From positions 175,585,164-175,649,163 of the forward strand of contig CP136066.1 of the NCBI GenBank assembly GCA_032622095.1: a stretch of 64,000 nucleotides of DNA, written 5' to 3'. Shown here piece after piece: positions 11,120-22,842 of this stretch. A program made the position numbers and the translations under genes. Under the pieces are notes generated by a model. The model was not told the DNA's origin. It was given only the letters and a program-made list of their open reading frames with translations, and searched no databases. The first letter of the stretch is position 1; each line of letters opens with the position of its first letter. This DNA comes from Siphonodentalium dalli (taxonomy: Eukaryota > Mollusca > Scaphopoda > Gadilida > Siphonodentaliidae).

Positions 11120-13370
11120 TTTGTAAGTTTGAGCTATTGCCATGGGTTGGCATCCGTCATCCGTGTGTCTGTGTGTCCGTCAACAATTTACTTTGTCGCG
11201 GGCTACAGGTTGTGCCTTTAGTCTGATCTCTTTGAAATTTGTCATGAATGTTGACATTGACATGTACATGTATCCTGCTGGACAAAACAAGTGTCCATTG
11301 GCACCGCGGTGTATTTGCCATTCGGCCGCAGTGTCAGAGTTTGTAACTGCAGTTGAGCGCCGCAGCCGAGCGGCAAGTACATGTACACCGCGGCCATCTT
11401 TGATTTCAAAATTCAATCCATTGGCGCAGGTTACAGGTCGTGCTGTTCATCTGATCATCATGAAATTTGTCATGGATGTTAATATTGACATGTAGATGGG
11501 AACGAGTGATTTTGGGGTCGTTCAGCCAAAAATCATGGCCGCCAGCAGCCATCTTGGATTTTACTCTTTGCATTTCTAAATTCTTTGTCGCGGGCTACAG
11601 GTTGTAACTTTGGTCAGAACTTCATGAAATTTGTCATGGATGTTAACAATGACATGTAGATGGGAACGAGTGATTTTGGGGTCGTTCGGCCAAAAAAAAT
11701 GGCCACCAGCAGCCATCTTGGATTTTACTCTTTGCATGACTAAATCCTTTGGCGCGGGCTACAGGTCGTACCTTTGGTCTGATCTTTATTAAATTTGTCA
11801 TGAATGTTGATATTGACATGTAGATGGGAACGAGTCATTTTGGGGTCATCTGGCCAAAAAACATGGCTGCTGGCGGCCATCTTGGATTTCAAAATTCAAT
11901 CCAATGGCGCGGTCTACAGGTCGTGCTGTTCGTCTGATCATCATGAAATTTGTCATGGATGTTAATATTGACATGTAGATGGGAACGAGTGATTTTGGGG
12001 TCGTTCAGCCAAAACACATGGCCGCCAGCAGCCATCTTGGATTTTACTCTTTGCATGACTAAATTCTTTGGCGCGGGCTACAGGTTGTACGGTAGCTTTG
12101 GTCAGAACTTCATGAAATTTGTCATGGATGTTAACAATGACATGTAGATGGGAACGAGTGATTATGGGGTCGTTCGGTCAAAAAACATGGCCGCCAGCAG
12201 CCATCTTGGATTTTACTCTTTGCATGACTAAATCCTTTGGCGCGGGCTACAGGTCGTACCTTTGGTCTGATCTTTATGAAATTTGTTATGAATGTTGATA
12301 TTGACATGGGAACGAGTCATTTTGGGGTGATACGACCAAAAAACATGGCCACTGGCGGCCATCTTGGATTTCAAAATTCAATCCATTGGAACGGGCTACA
12401 GGTCGTACTGTTCGTCTGATCATCATGATATTTATCATGGATGTTAATATTAACATGTAGATGGGAACGAGTGTTTTTGGGGTCGTTTGGCTAAAAAACA
12501 TGTCCGCCAGCAGCCATATTGGATTTTACTCTTTGCATGACTAAATCCTTTGGTGGGGGCTACAGGTCGTACCTTTGATCAGATCATTATGAGATTTGTA
12601 AAGGCTGTAGATGGGAACAGGTCATTTTGGGGTAATTCGGAAAAAAACATGGCTGCCATTGGCCATTTTAGAATTTACTCTTTGCATCAATAAATCCTTT
12701 GGCACACCATAATCACCACATCCCTGATCCGATCATTATGAAACCTGTCATGCATGTTGATATTGACATGTACATCTGGTCTTACTTAGACATTTCAATT
12801 TAGCACCTTTCCTATTCCTCCATTTACTGTCAACCATTAAATCATTCCCCTACTAAGTTGAGCTACAGTGTCATTGACACTTTCATTACATTTGTCATGG
12901 ATGTTAAAATTGACATGTAGATGGGAAACGAGTAATTTTGGGGTTGTTCGGCCAAAAACATGGCCGCCAGCAGCCATCTTGGATTATACTTTTTGCATGA
13001 CTAAATTCTTTGTCAAGGGCTATAAGTCGAATCTTTGGTCCAATTATCATGAGATTTGTCATGGATGTTAACACATGTAGATGGGAAAAGATTCATTTTA
13101 AATTCAACCAAAAAACCTGGTCGCCAGCAGCCATCTTGTATTTTACTCTTTACACAACTAAATCCTTTGACACGGGCTACATGTCGTATCTTTTGTCGGA
13201 TCATCATGAAATTTGTGAGGGATGTTAACAATGACATGTAAATAGGAAGGAGTCTTTTTTGGGTCATTTGCCAAAAAACATGGCTGTCGCGGCCATCTTT
13301 GATTTTAATCTTTGCATAACTAGGCCTTTCAACTTTCCACATTCCTAATCGCTCCATTAACTGTAACACA
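11120..13370. repeat. Tandem array of about a dozen 155-169-bp units
   Basis: After a TTTGAGCTATTGCCATGGG opening with CCGTGTGTCTGTGTGTCCGT, a unit repeats about twelve times. Each unit reads roughly GGGCTACAGGTCGTACCTTT, ATGAAATTTGTCATGGATGT, GACATGTAGATGGGAACGAG, then ATGGCCGCCAGCAGCCATCT. Measured spacings between the GACATGTAGATGGG lines are 164, 164, 155 and 169 bp. Divergence rises toward the right. Short open frames here follow the repeat period and are not genes. Confidence 0.85.
11266..11396. mobile_element. Partial copy of the 4,449-5,925 element inside the first tandem unit
   Basis: The sequence TCCTGCTGGACAAAACAAGT through GTGTCAGAGTTTGTAACTGCAGTTGAGC and CCGCGGCC interrupts a tandem unit between its GACATG line and its GGCCATCTTTGATTTC line. 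It shows that the element family is dispersed and is younger than the array or moved into it. Confidence 0.7.
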
Positions 13371-13503
13371 TGAAATTATTCCCTTTCCATGTTAGCTACA
13401 GTGCCATTGACACTTTCATAATTACATTTCAGTCAATTCACATTTTCAGCTGCATATACATGTACCGGTATATGTAAACCAATTTCATCATTAAAGAAAT
13501 TGC

Positions 13504-14640
13504 AAATTCATCGTTGATTCCATCATCTCAATATTTCATTAAAGTGAGACTTTATGTTCACACATTGATTCATTCAGGCAACATTTTCTCCATTTCTACA
13601 CTGTTCATTGCATTGATCGTCATCAATGGGGATAATCTATAATTCTATATGTACTATATCATCGTTAACTATTAAAGTGACATTTCTCTTCCACCCAATC
13701 GATATTGCATTAAAATGACACTTCATATTCATTACACTTCATTCAATAATTTCTGTTTCTACATCACTTATTCTAAGGAAACTTCTGCTGTGATATACAT
13801 GTATATATGTATATATGCATACAGGGTACTACACCACTCGGATAAATGTCTGTGTCATCACACTAAAATACCATGTTATAACTTGAATTGATATATTCGT
13901 AATCGTATATAGTCACCAATAGCTGGGTTACTACCGTAGTACCTGACATTGCCCATCTAGTGAACTATTCAAATTCATCGTTGATTCCATCATCTCAATA
14001 TTTCATTAAAGTGAGACTTTATGTTCACACATTGATTCATTCAGGCAACATTTTCTCCATTTCTACACTGTTCATTGCATTGATCGTCATCAATGGGGAT
14101 AATCTATAATTCTATATGTACTATATCATCGTTAACTATTAAAGTGACATTTCTCTTCCACCCAATCGATATTGCATTAAAATGACGCTTCATATTCATT
14201 ACACTTCATTCAATAATTTCTGTTTCTACATCACTTATTGCATTGATTACCTTCAGGTAAGATAAGCTATGTCTGACTCAAATATTAAAGTGACGCATCA
14301 TATTCACTACACTTCATTCAATAATGTCTTTTTCTACATAGTTTACATATATTGCATTGATTGCCTGCAGCTAAGGTAATCTATGTCCGACTCAAATAAT
14401 ACAAATATTAAAGGCATTCCATTTCCATCCATTAATTCTAAGGAAACTTCTGCTGTGATATACATGTATATATGTATATATGCATACAGGGTACTACACC
14501 ACTCGGATAAATGTCTGTGTCATCACACTAAAATACCATGTTATAACTTGAATTGATATATTCGTAATCGTATATAGTCACCAATAGCTGGGTTACTACC
14601 GTAGTACCTGACATTGCCCATCTAGTGAACTATTCAAACC
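13504..14640. repeat. Two overlapping direct duplications (X-Y-X'-Z-Y')
   Basis: X (13,504-13,772) recurs at 13,971-14,239, offset 467 bp, with about one difference seen. Y (13,770-13,973) recurs at 14,435-14,638, offset 665 bp, with no difference seen over about 204 bp. Z (about 14,240-14,434) is present once. The second Y is the left arm of the foldback element at 14,485-15,019. The pattern fits duplication of an ancestral X-Z-Y block with loss of Z from one copy. Confidence 0.85.
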
Positions 14641-15019
14641 CAACAGGCCTGGTTGATTTCGCTGTGGGATGATGGTTCACTTCCATCCTCAAGCTAATTA
14701 TGCCATTTCATGGCATAATTTTGTTCTGACGTGCAGGGGTAGATATGCTTGAGGCCCCACCACAGTTCAATTCACACCAGGTTCTCAGCTATTATTATCT
14801 TATGTTCGAACTTTACTCATATGTTTGGACTGATCATAACCATGATTTTAATGCTGGGTTTGAATAGTTCACTATATGGGCAATGTCCGTTACTACGGTG
14901 GTAACCCGGCTATTGGTGACTATATACGATTACGAATATATCAATCCAAGTTCTAGCATGGTATTTGTGTGACGACACAGACATTTCTCCGAGTGGTGTA
15001 GCACATGAAGTACCCTGTA
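14485..15019. mobile_element. Foldback element with arms of about 160 bp
   Basis: TACAGGGTA at 14,485 and TACCCTGTA ending at 15,019 mark the outer ends. Arms of about 160 bp (CACCACTCGGATAAATGTCT … GTGAACTATTCAAACCCA) are inverted with roughly 10-15% mismatch around a single-copy centre of about 210 bp. A solo left arm at 13,820-13,973 comes from the local duplication. No target duplication is clear. Confidence 0.8.
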
Positions 15020-15165
15020 CGGAACATCCTATAATTATTGTAACATTGAACTTAATGATCAACTTGGTGGTTGCTCCATTACGTGTCACGTACGATCATA
15101 TTAGAATATAGAAATGTTGGACGGTATTCGGTTGTTTCAATATGTCAGGCGGGTGGTAATAAGCC

Positions 15166-15783
15166 TCAGGCGGACCTGAATATTTCTAGGATCTTCTTAA
15201 TAAAAACTGATAGATATTTAACTGTCTTTTGATTTCGGGAGTTGAAAAGAGCGGCTAGTTTGTGAGTGTTAGGTCTCTGGTAGTAGTAGGGTTTCAGGTA
15301 TTTTATTCTAAGTTCATTAAGTTCCCTACATTTCATTACCATGTGATATTCGTCGCCGATTTCAAGATTACATAGTGTGCAAATTCTGTCTGAGTAATCC
15401 GTATTTGTCAAAGTACCATGTTCTATAGGGAGTTTGTGGTTTCTTGTCCGGAAGGCCATAATATAGTTAACTGATTTTTTATCATCTAGGGTTAGATAAT
15501 TCTCTGTTTCAAAGTTTGGCTTTATAATCCGGTAAAATGCGTACTTGCTTGATTTAGATATTGTGGTCCACCATTCTTGTATGTATACGTCGCTTAGTTT
15601 GACAGAAATTGTGCGGTTAAAGCTTTTTATGCTTAGAACTTGTTGGTTGGTCCAGACAATACTCATACCGAGGCAATTAAGGGTATCTCGAATACCAATA
15701 ATCAATGAATTATTAAAAACATTTTCACAATATAAACAATACATAACATAATACAACATAAGAGGTAATCTATTAGTCGGCAT
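15166..15783 (-). pseudogene. LINE reverse-transcriptase C-terminal fragment (U1 copy)
   Basis: A 205-codon open frame. Residues about 110-150 hold FRTRNHKLPIEHG followed by a zinc-knuckle-like CTLC-x8-H-x4-C, then LRIKYLKPYYYQRPNTHK. This is the pattern I know from the extreme C-terminus of non-LTR retrotransposon ORF2 proteins in marine invertebrates. The RT and endonuclease domains are absent; upstream in the same frame a stop is met 16 codons before the Met. It is thus a 5'-truncated remnant. A twin at 24,985-25,602 differs by three residues. A second minus frame (15,773-16,033) overlaps its start but shows no RT motif. Confidence 0.8.
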
Positions 15784-15898
15784 TGAGATTCCCGGAAATA
15801 GAGGATTCGAGTTTTTTTAGTGAATCAATTACGTCTTGGCGCAGTGCTGAAAAAGTAATAAAAGAACGGCGTGTAATAACAGGGTCACACTTCAAGGG

Positions 15899-17170
15899 CT
15901 GAATACCGATATTTACATGTATAAGTATATTTGCATTTTCATATACGCTCGAGGCTAGCACCACAGTCATTAAGTAATCTTCGGTATTGACAAATACATG
16001 TATTCCATTTAGACCTGCATTATTATTCAACACTTTATAAATATAGATATATACATCGTTGGCGCGGGACCTTATTAATGTCAGTATATGTCCAATGTCA
16101 GAAGATTATGAGTAAAGCTATTACATGTATCGAGACAACATGTGACCAATATATTTACGCTTGTTGACGATGAGATAATTCACTATCTGATTGTGACGCG
16201 GCCACCTGTTGTTTGTGTAATACATTAAGTGATGGACGTTTGGAATATAGGATGAAGTTATCTCCACAATTCCAATTTAGTTTACACCAGATCGTACATA
16301 TAACATACGGAGAATTAGATTACATCAGATCGTAAGTATAATATACGGAAAATTAGCTAACACTCTGCTTCCAGTTGGCCTTTGATGATTTCTGATTTTC
16401 TGATTTCTGGCAGGCCTCCATGTCGGAAATCATCAACGGCCAACTGGAAGCTGATTATTAATAAACGGAGAATTGTATTATATCGATAATATTTAGAGTT
16501 TCGGTTGCATTTTATCACCCCTGATCAAGTTGTCCTGAATACCGATATTTACATGTATAAGTATATTTGCATTTTCATATACGCTCGAGGCTAGCACCAC
16601 AGTCATTAAGTAATCTTCGGTATTGACAAATACATGTATTCCATTTAGACCTGCATTATTATTCAACACTTTATAAATATAGATATATACATCGTTGGCG
16701 CGGGACCTTATTAATGTCAGTATATGTCCAATGTCAGAAGATTATGAGTAAAGCTATTACATGTATCGAGACAACATGTGACCAATATATTTACGCTTGT
16801 TGACGATGAGATAATTCACTATCTGATTGTGACGCGGCCACCTGTTGTTTGTGTAATACATTAAGTGATGGACGTTTGGAATATAGGATGAAGTTATCTC
16901 CACAATTCCAATTTAGTTTACACCAGATCGTACATATAACATACGGAGAATTAGATTACATCAGATCGTAAGTATAATATACGGAAAATTAGCTAACACT
17001 CTGCTTCCAGTTGGCCTTTGATGATTTCTGATTTTCTGATTTCTGGCAGGCCTCCATGTCGGAAATCATCAACGGCCAACTGGAAGCTGATTATTAATAA
17101 ACGGAGAATTGTATTATATCGATAATATTTAGAGTTTCGGTTGCATTTTATCACCCCTGATCAAGTTGTC
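15899..17170. repeat. 636-bp perfect-looking tandem duplication inside U1
   Basis: The block starting GAATACCGATATTTACATGT at 15,901 repeats from 16,537 (offset exactly 636). CTG lies at the left edge, the joint and the right edge (15,899-15,901, 16,535-16,537, 17,171-17,173), a 3-bp microhomology. U2 and U3 have a single copy. The two copies look identical, so the event is recent and happened after U1 and U2 split. Confidence 0.9.
16367..16451. repeat. Hairpin GCTTCCAGTTGGCC (also 17,003-17,087 and 29,149-29,233)
   Basis: GCTTCCAGTTGGCC and its reverse complement flank inner complementary TGATGATTTC and GAAATCATCA. A decayed form lies at about 38,574-38,640 in U3. It may be a small foldback element older than the unit duplication. 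Confidence 0.65.
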
Positions 17171-17389
17171 CTGCTAACTTGCTATGAAGTTGGTATGGCA
17201 AAGCGGAGCTGTTCAGAAAAAACACCATTATTTTATATAAAGTTGTTATTATCACGATGTTTGGCTGATCTGTACAAATTAGAGAAACCATTCAAAACAT
17301 GCATCACGTGTATTATGAAATATATTTAAAATTAAATAATAGCTGTGTTAGTTGTCGCAAACCATTATTAAAATATTTAAAACTATATT

Positions 17390-17575
17390 ATGTCTTCAAT
17401 GTTTCCCATAGACACTGGCTTTTGCTCAAATGGCTCGGATAGCCAAGCACCGCAAAATGACTACTTGACCGAAGGGTATTTATTTAACCAGCAGAAGGAA
17501 ATATCAAGATTATTCAAAAGTTGCTATGGTTGCCAACCGAGGGTCATCTCGTCGATTTTTGGTCCAAAAGAGTAA
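17390..17575 (+). other. Short conserved open frame of unknown significance
   Basis: A 61-codon frame is identical at 29,590-29,775, but the U3 counterpart (about 38,980-39,170) has indels and substitutions that break it. Its identity in U1 and U2 can be explained by recent duplication alone. I recognise no family and give no function. Confidence 0.15.
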
Positions 17576-17579
17576 CTCT

Positions 17580-19739
17580 GTCAGAAAAGGACTTCAAATT
17601 GGTTGATATTTGTTATTGATCTATCGATCTTACAAGTAAATTAATTGGATGTTATTGGTTGAGCTAGACAATTTGCCGATGTTACTTGTCTCATGAACAC
17701 TAAGGCCCGTTCCAAACGACGGATTTTTGTCGACTCGAATCTAATTGTATTAAATCCGTCGGTGATGCGACTGCGGTCAATTTTGTTTCAGACGGACGCA
17801 TCTACGTCGCGTCGAATCTAATACATTGGTCAATTTATTTAAAAGTGGATTCCATGTTACCGTCACAAAATGGTCACTCGTATTTATAGAGGCCTATATA
17901 TACCGGTATGTTATACATATATATATACTAAAATAAAGGATAAATTATGTATATATATGCGCGATTGCGGCGCGAATATTTGTGCACATGTATATGAGGA
18001 TGTATATAGTACATATAGTTATATAATATACTATAATAGGCGCTATAAATAAAAAACTTTTTGGGCCCTATATGTGCAATTTTTCCCCAGACCCCCCCCT
18101 GTATAACCCACATATATTATATGATGTTACATTTGAATATTTTGTAATCGATACTACATATCTTCTGTACCACCTATACCTACCATTGTACATGTATATT
18201 GTTTGTATATACTTCATATCCAATAATGGAGGAATAAAATCATATGTCTGTCTGTCTGACGGTAACGTTAGAAGTTTTTAATCTAAACCTCCACATTGAA
18301 GCGCGCGTGGAACACGATTTCTCACATATACGAAGCACCAACTCTGTGCATTGTGTATCCAGATCTGTGTTGGGCTATCGCGCATGGCGACATTGGGTTT
18401 TGGTCTGTGATGCCCCCCGCCCCCACAACTATGGTCAGAATTTTCAAGTTGAAAATAATAGGTTTTATTTATTTAACCAGCAGTTAGTGCGAACTTTGTT
18501 GTTTTGGACAAAATGTGGCATGTTTTCTTACTTCCGGTCAAATATTTGTACTGACAGGGCCGTCAATGAGGGTGTGTTTTGACGTTCTAAGTTGGACACC
18601 CCAAAACGGAAACCCTCTAGTCGCGTCCCAGCTTAGAAGATGAAATTGTAGTTACTCACAGATGGAACGAGTAACCCATATTACGGTATATATCAATATT
18701 TCAATTGGCGTCAAGTCGATGAAATTAATGGCCAACTTATCATATATTAAAGATGCCCTGCCAATTTGACAGCATAAAAAGACAATTTCTACTTCTTCAA
18801 CATCAGATAAAAGGCCGCTTAACCACACTTCTCTCGAATACGGTGGCTTTATTTGTCCAGTGACTTTTTAGAAATGAAAAATTTGATTCTGGGAAAAACC
18901 ATTGAATCAAGCTTTGTTTCTAACTGTCTATGTTGATAACACGCATAGTTTTATTATATTAGACATCAGAATAATCAGTAAATTCTAAGTCGAGAAGGGC
19001 CACAACTCCGCTAATAATATCAAACTTGACCTTTATTGTCATGTGAGACATCCATATACCAAATTTGCAAACAATCAGATAACTAAAACTAATGTTATCA
19101 TGCGGGAAATCATTCGGAAACCATATGGGGCGGATGTACACATGGACGGGCGGACACCGGTGATTTATATAGTCCCCCAAAAAAGTGACAAAACTATCGA
19201 CTTTCACATGAGAAACATTCGTTTTGAACTTTTGTCAGCTTAGCAAAAATTCCAATAATCGCCTCGTGTAAAAAGCAACAATTTTTCCGTCGTCCAAAAG
19301 AGGTAGGTAATAAAGAGCGTTTTGAATTATGATTTTGTTTATATTAAATACGTTCCAACCTAAAACTGACGGATGCTTTTGTAGATTTTCGCGACGCTTG
19401 GGTCATACAAATGATGATGATTGCAAGTTGGTGTTTTCTACATTATAGCCTGGTGAGCAGAAAATAAACTCTGGAAAGTTTTACTAATTTGGTGTCAAAT
19501 AGGACCGTAGATCTTTAAACTGTTCTAAACATATTTCTCAATATATAATGTAACAGATTATCGTATGGGATGGCACGTATATCAATAATTATGTTTGGCG
19601 ATATTGTGAGCTGTATGAGACTATAAATAGATGCTGGCTGTAAAAGCCGTTCGCAACAGGCTGTGCAACATTACACATTACTCGCTGTAATTACTCTGAA
19701 ACATTACTGGCTGTGTAATGTCACACATCCTCTTGAGTC
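17580..19739. other. U1 middle: no gene seen
   Basis: Single-copy within the unit and repeated in U2 (29,780-31,990). It holds a block with GACGGTAACGTTAG and AATCTAAACCTCCACATTGA at about 18,258-18,299, which recurs at other places in the window. Open frames here do not look coding. Confidence 0.5.
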
Positions 19740-19740
19740 C

Positions 19741-20185
19741 ACGGTGGTCCAGTCGGTAGAGTGCTCAGTGCTTTACGCCGTCATATATAGGCTGTCCAGT
19801 CGGTAGAGTGCTCAGTGCATTACGCCGTCATATATAGGCTGTCCAGTCGGTAGAGTGCTCAGTGCTTTACGCCGTCATATATAGGCTGTCCAGTCGGTAG
19901 AGCGCTCAGTGCATTACGCCGTCATAGCTATGCCGTTCAGCGTTGACGAAGCTGGTCCTAACCCCGACAAGCGCGGATTCGTGATCCACGCTAAGGGATG
20001 GTAATCAGATTCCTGTATCTGGGTATGTTTGTCATTTGCTTTCCGAGAGTCAGTGGTTTCTACGCGCGGTGAATGACCATATTCGTGGTCTTTCCTGCAC
20101 CCGTAAAACTGACTACGTCGTGATATGGCATACCGACTGTAACGACGATACCCCCCCCCCCGCAAATAACCAACCAACAAACTAG
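19741..20185 (+). mobile_element. tRNA-derived SINE with 4-copy head array (U1)
   Basis: The head reads GGTCCAGTCGGTAGAGTGCTCAG, close to a tRNA A-box region. Further on, AAGCTGGTCCTAACCCCGAC is a decayed B-box-like stretch. The body runs through GTGGTTTCTACGCGCGGTGA and GTGGTCTTTCCTGCACCCGT to CGACGATAC, then a C-run and an (AACC/AACA)-type tail. The head is repeated four times at exactly 47-bp spacing (CGGTAGAG at 19,754, 19,801, 19,848 and 19,895). A related single SINE lies inverted at about 27,965-28,250. The body was not compared to known SINE core domains. Confidence 0.75.
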
Positions 20186-22174
20186 TGAGTTTGTTAGTTG
20201 TCAGTGATAAACGAAACGTGTAATATTAAAGTCATCATTAAATAAGGCTGTGTCTCGTGTGTAACACTTCACACTCGGTGTTATGTGGAGTTTATCAACA
20301 TACTCTTAATGTAGTTGTTCCACCATTGACGATCTCACACCAAACGGTGGATAAAAGTATCGTCTTATATCGCTGGACGGGCAAGCTTTTATATCTAAAC
20401 CTCCCTATTGAAGCTGGGCGTGGGACACGGTTACTCACAAACGAATCATACGATAACGGTTTATGAAGGTCATGTCGTCAGATTTCTTTTAAAATCGATT
20501 GTCGACAATTTGGGAGATAAATATTACCTATATTTTATCAAGTTAATCGTTAATTATATCTAAATAAATCTCAAATAATGATAGCAGTAAATTTCCTTTC
20601 GCACAGATTTTATTTTACAAGCAGCGATAATGTGGGAACTCTAAAACTAAGGTAAATGTTGGGGTAGGTTTAAAGGGACGGATGGCCCTCGTTACAGATT
20701 ATAATTTAGAAATAACAGTTACCACATTATGAAAAATTTCCCCAAGAATATAACAATAGTATTGTATAATGCTATAGTATGAATGCGATCATATCCACAA
20801 AACACTCCTTGTGTGAGCCGAGCGTTTGTTTATATACATCACGTACATGATGAGCGATAGGCAACACACTCAAGACCGTGGTAATATTTAGGAGAGTGAT
20901 TCACGGTGGTCCATTCAACATTGAAATTATGAGGGCGAAGATTAGCGAGCGCTATACCGGTATGTTGTAAACAACTTGGTGGCATTTTAAACCAAAGTTC
21001 AATAGTAGGGTCCCCGGTGTTGTGTGTTCTGCTTATCGAATACTCTTTACGCACTATTTGTTTACATAACATGGTGTTTGTTTACATAACATCGACTACA
21101 AACATGACAATAACATGCAATTTACGCGATACTTATGATTGGTATAAGAACAAAATTTGTGACTTTTAACAGCAATACCCACCACCAACGCTTACCGTAT
21201 ATTTAAAGAAACATCCGCAGAGAGAGTCGACAAAACGCTTGTAAACCGTTATTATTGGCTTGCAATGTTTTAGTTTTTTTTTAGTTTCTTTTTAAATGGG
21301 AAAATCCATTTTTCAGCCTTTTCACAGATTTTCAGTCCAAAATTTATAAGAAATCTCATAGTATCCGTGTTTTTAGAATCATCTTTGTTTATTGTCGTTA
21401 ATGGTATAACTACAGCAATATGGTGAATTTTACACGAACAGACTCATCCGATCACCATAAAACGTTTTATGTTCGGGGTGACTTTTAGATGACAGCTATC
21501 ATTTTTTTCCCGAAATTCGTTTCAAAACATGACCGTCAGCATCCATCTTTGATTTCAAATTTGAATCCTTCGGCCAACAGTGAGCTGATTGATGCTCCTT
21601 CGATAAAAAAAAAGAAGAGTTAGAATTGCGTGTGTGTAACTTTTATTCTAAACCACCGTATTTCATTCTTGATTTCTGGCGAAAACCATCTATGAGCAGA
21701 AAAAATAAGCCCAAACAGTCTCAGAGTCACAACATCTCAGTTGAATAATTGAATGACTTCACTAAACCAGAAATCGAACACAAACTACCAAGGGATTAAA
21801 AGAAAATTATATAATGATGTGCATGTATATGTTGTAAAATCACAATTGGAATCTGTCCCATTATATACATAAACTAGCATATTTGTTCTGTTGATGGTGT
21901 CTTTTAAAAATACTAACTCAGAGAAAAGAGCAGTCATTTGAAAGTACAACATATTTTAAATAAATATTTTTCTTCATTTAGTTCATTCATTGTTTGATAT
22001 TCACGGTTAACGAGACACGAATAAGCATTTTGAGGCTCCAGTGTAATGTTTTGAGTAAAACAGATTTCAGTGTCATTCTATTAATCCTATAGCTTATACT
22101 CCCAAAAGCAAAGTTCGTTAATGGTTTGAAAAGACTTAATTTATGATAACACATATTGTAACTTGCATCCATGA
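20186..22174. other. U1 right middle: no gene seen
   Basis: It includes a second block of the shared motif (CACACTCGGTGTTATGTGGA … ATATCTAAACCTCCCTATTG, 20,265-20,415). The rest is AT-rich and free of convincing ORFs. The same stretch is found at 33,415-35,343. Confidence 0.5.
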
Positions 22175-22566
22175 AAAGGGACCCACTCTTCAACCACCAC
22201 AATGTACAATCTGTTCTGTTCTATTAGTTATCAATCGCAGGATATTATGCATAACAACTGGGTTGAAACTACTGTACTTGGCGACGGAGAGGAATAAATA
22301 AATCCGATACGTAGGAATAATGCACAATAGAGTAGAAGTGGAGTGTGCTCTCTAGTTAATCCACGATTAACACAAAACTAAATTGAAATCTCATGATTCG
22401 GCATAAATGCAATTCGTTGAACAATCTGGGTGAAATACCGACCATGAGGTAGTGATTGGTATTCACCGGACCATGTTTGTTAGACTGACCACACATTTAA
22501 TTGGTTACAGAAACTAATCACTGATTGTAAGTTTCTCGGGCTGATTGGGTATCATAATATGTTTTT

Positions 22567-22659
22567 AGCACGGCGTCCGATTTATAAGTGAAATAAACTC
22601 CACGCGCGCCATCCGGACGCTTGTGATATTTATTTCATTTATAAATCGGACGCCGTGCT
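22567..22659. repeat. Leader palindrome upstream of ORF-A (copy 2)
   Basis: Same structure as at 388-490: AGCACGGCGTCCGATTTATA with its reverse complement about 60 bp away. One GC-rich loop base differs from copies 1 and 3. Confidence 0.75.
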
Positions 22660-22842
22660 TATAACGTAAATATTTCTGGCAGGAGTCGAGCGGGACAGTC
22701 ATAATTGCTTTGTCTGTCTGCTGTTCCTCTTGTCAGACATTAGCACGAGTGAGTTGTGTGGATTGTGACCTTCGGGGAGCAGCCGCCCTCGTGCTAATGC
22801 CGGCCTGAGTGAGACGGTTTTGGATTAGGCTCAGGACGGATT

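Noticed and set aside
11142-13369. Open frames in the 160-bp tandem array
   Set aside because: They recur at the repeat period with similar peptides in several frames and have no domain.
15773-16033. 86-codon minus frame overlapping the LINE fragment start
   Set aside because: No reverse-transcriptase motif and different frame; its copy at 25,592 is explained by unit duplication.
19741-20185. A functional tRNA gene
   Set aside because: The A-box-like head is present, but the B-box is decayed and no cloverleaf with an acceptor stem can be drawn.
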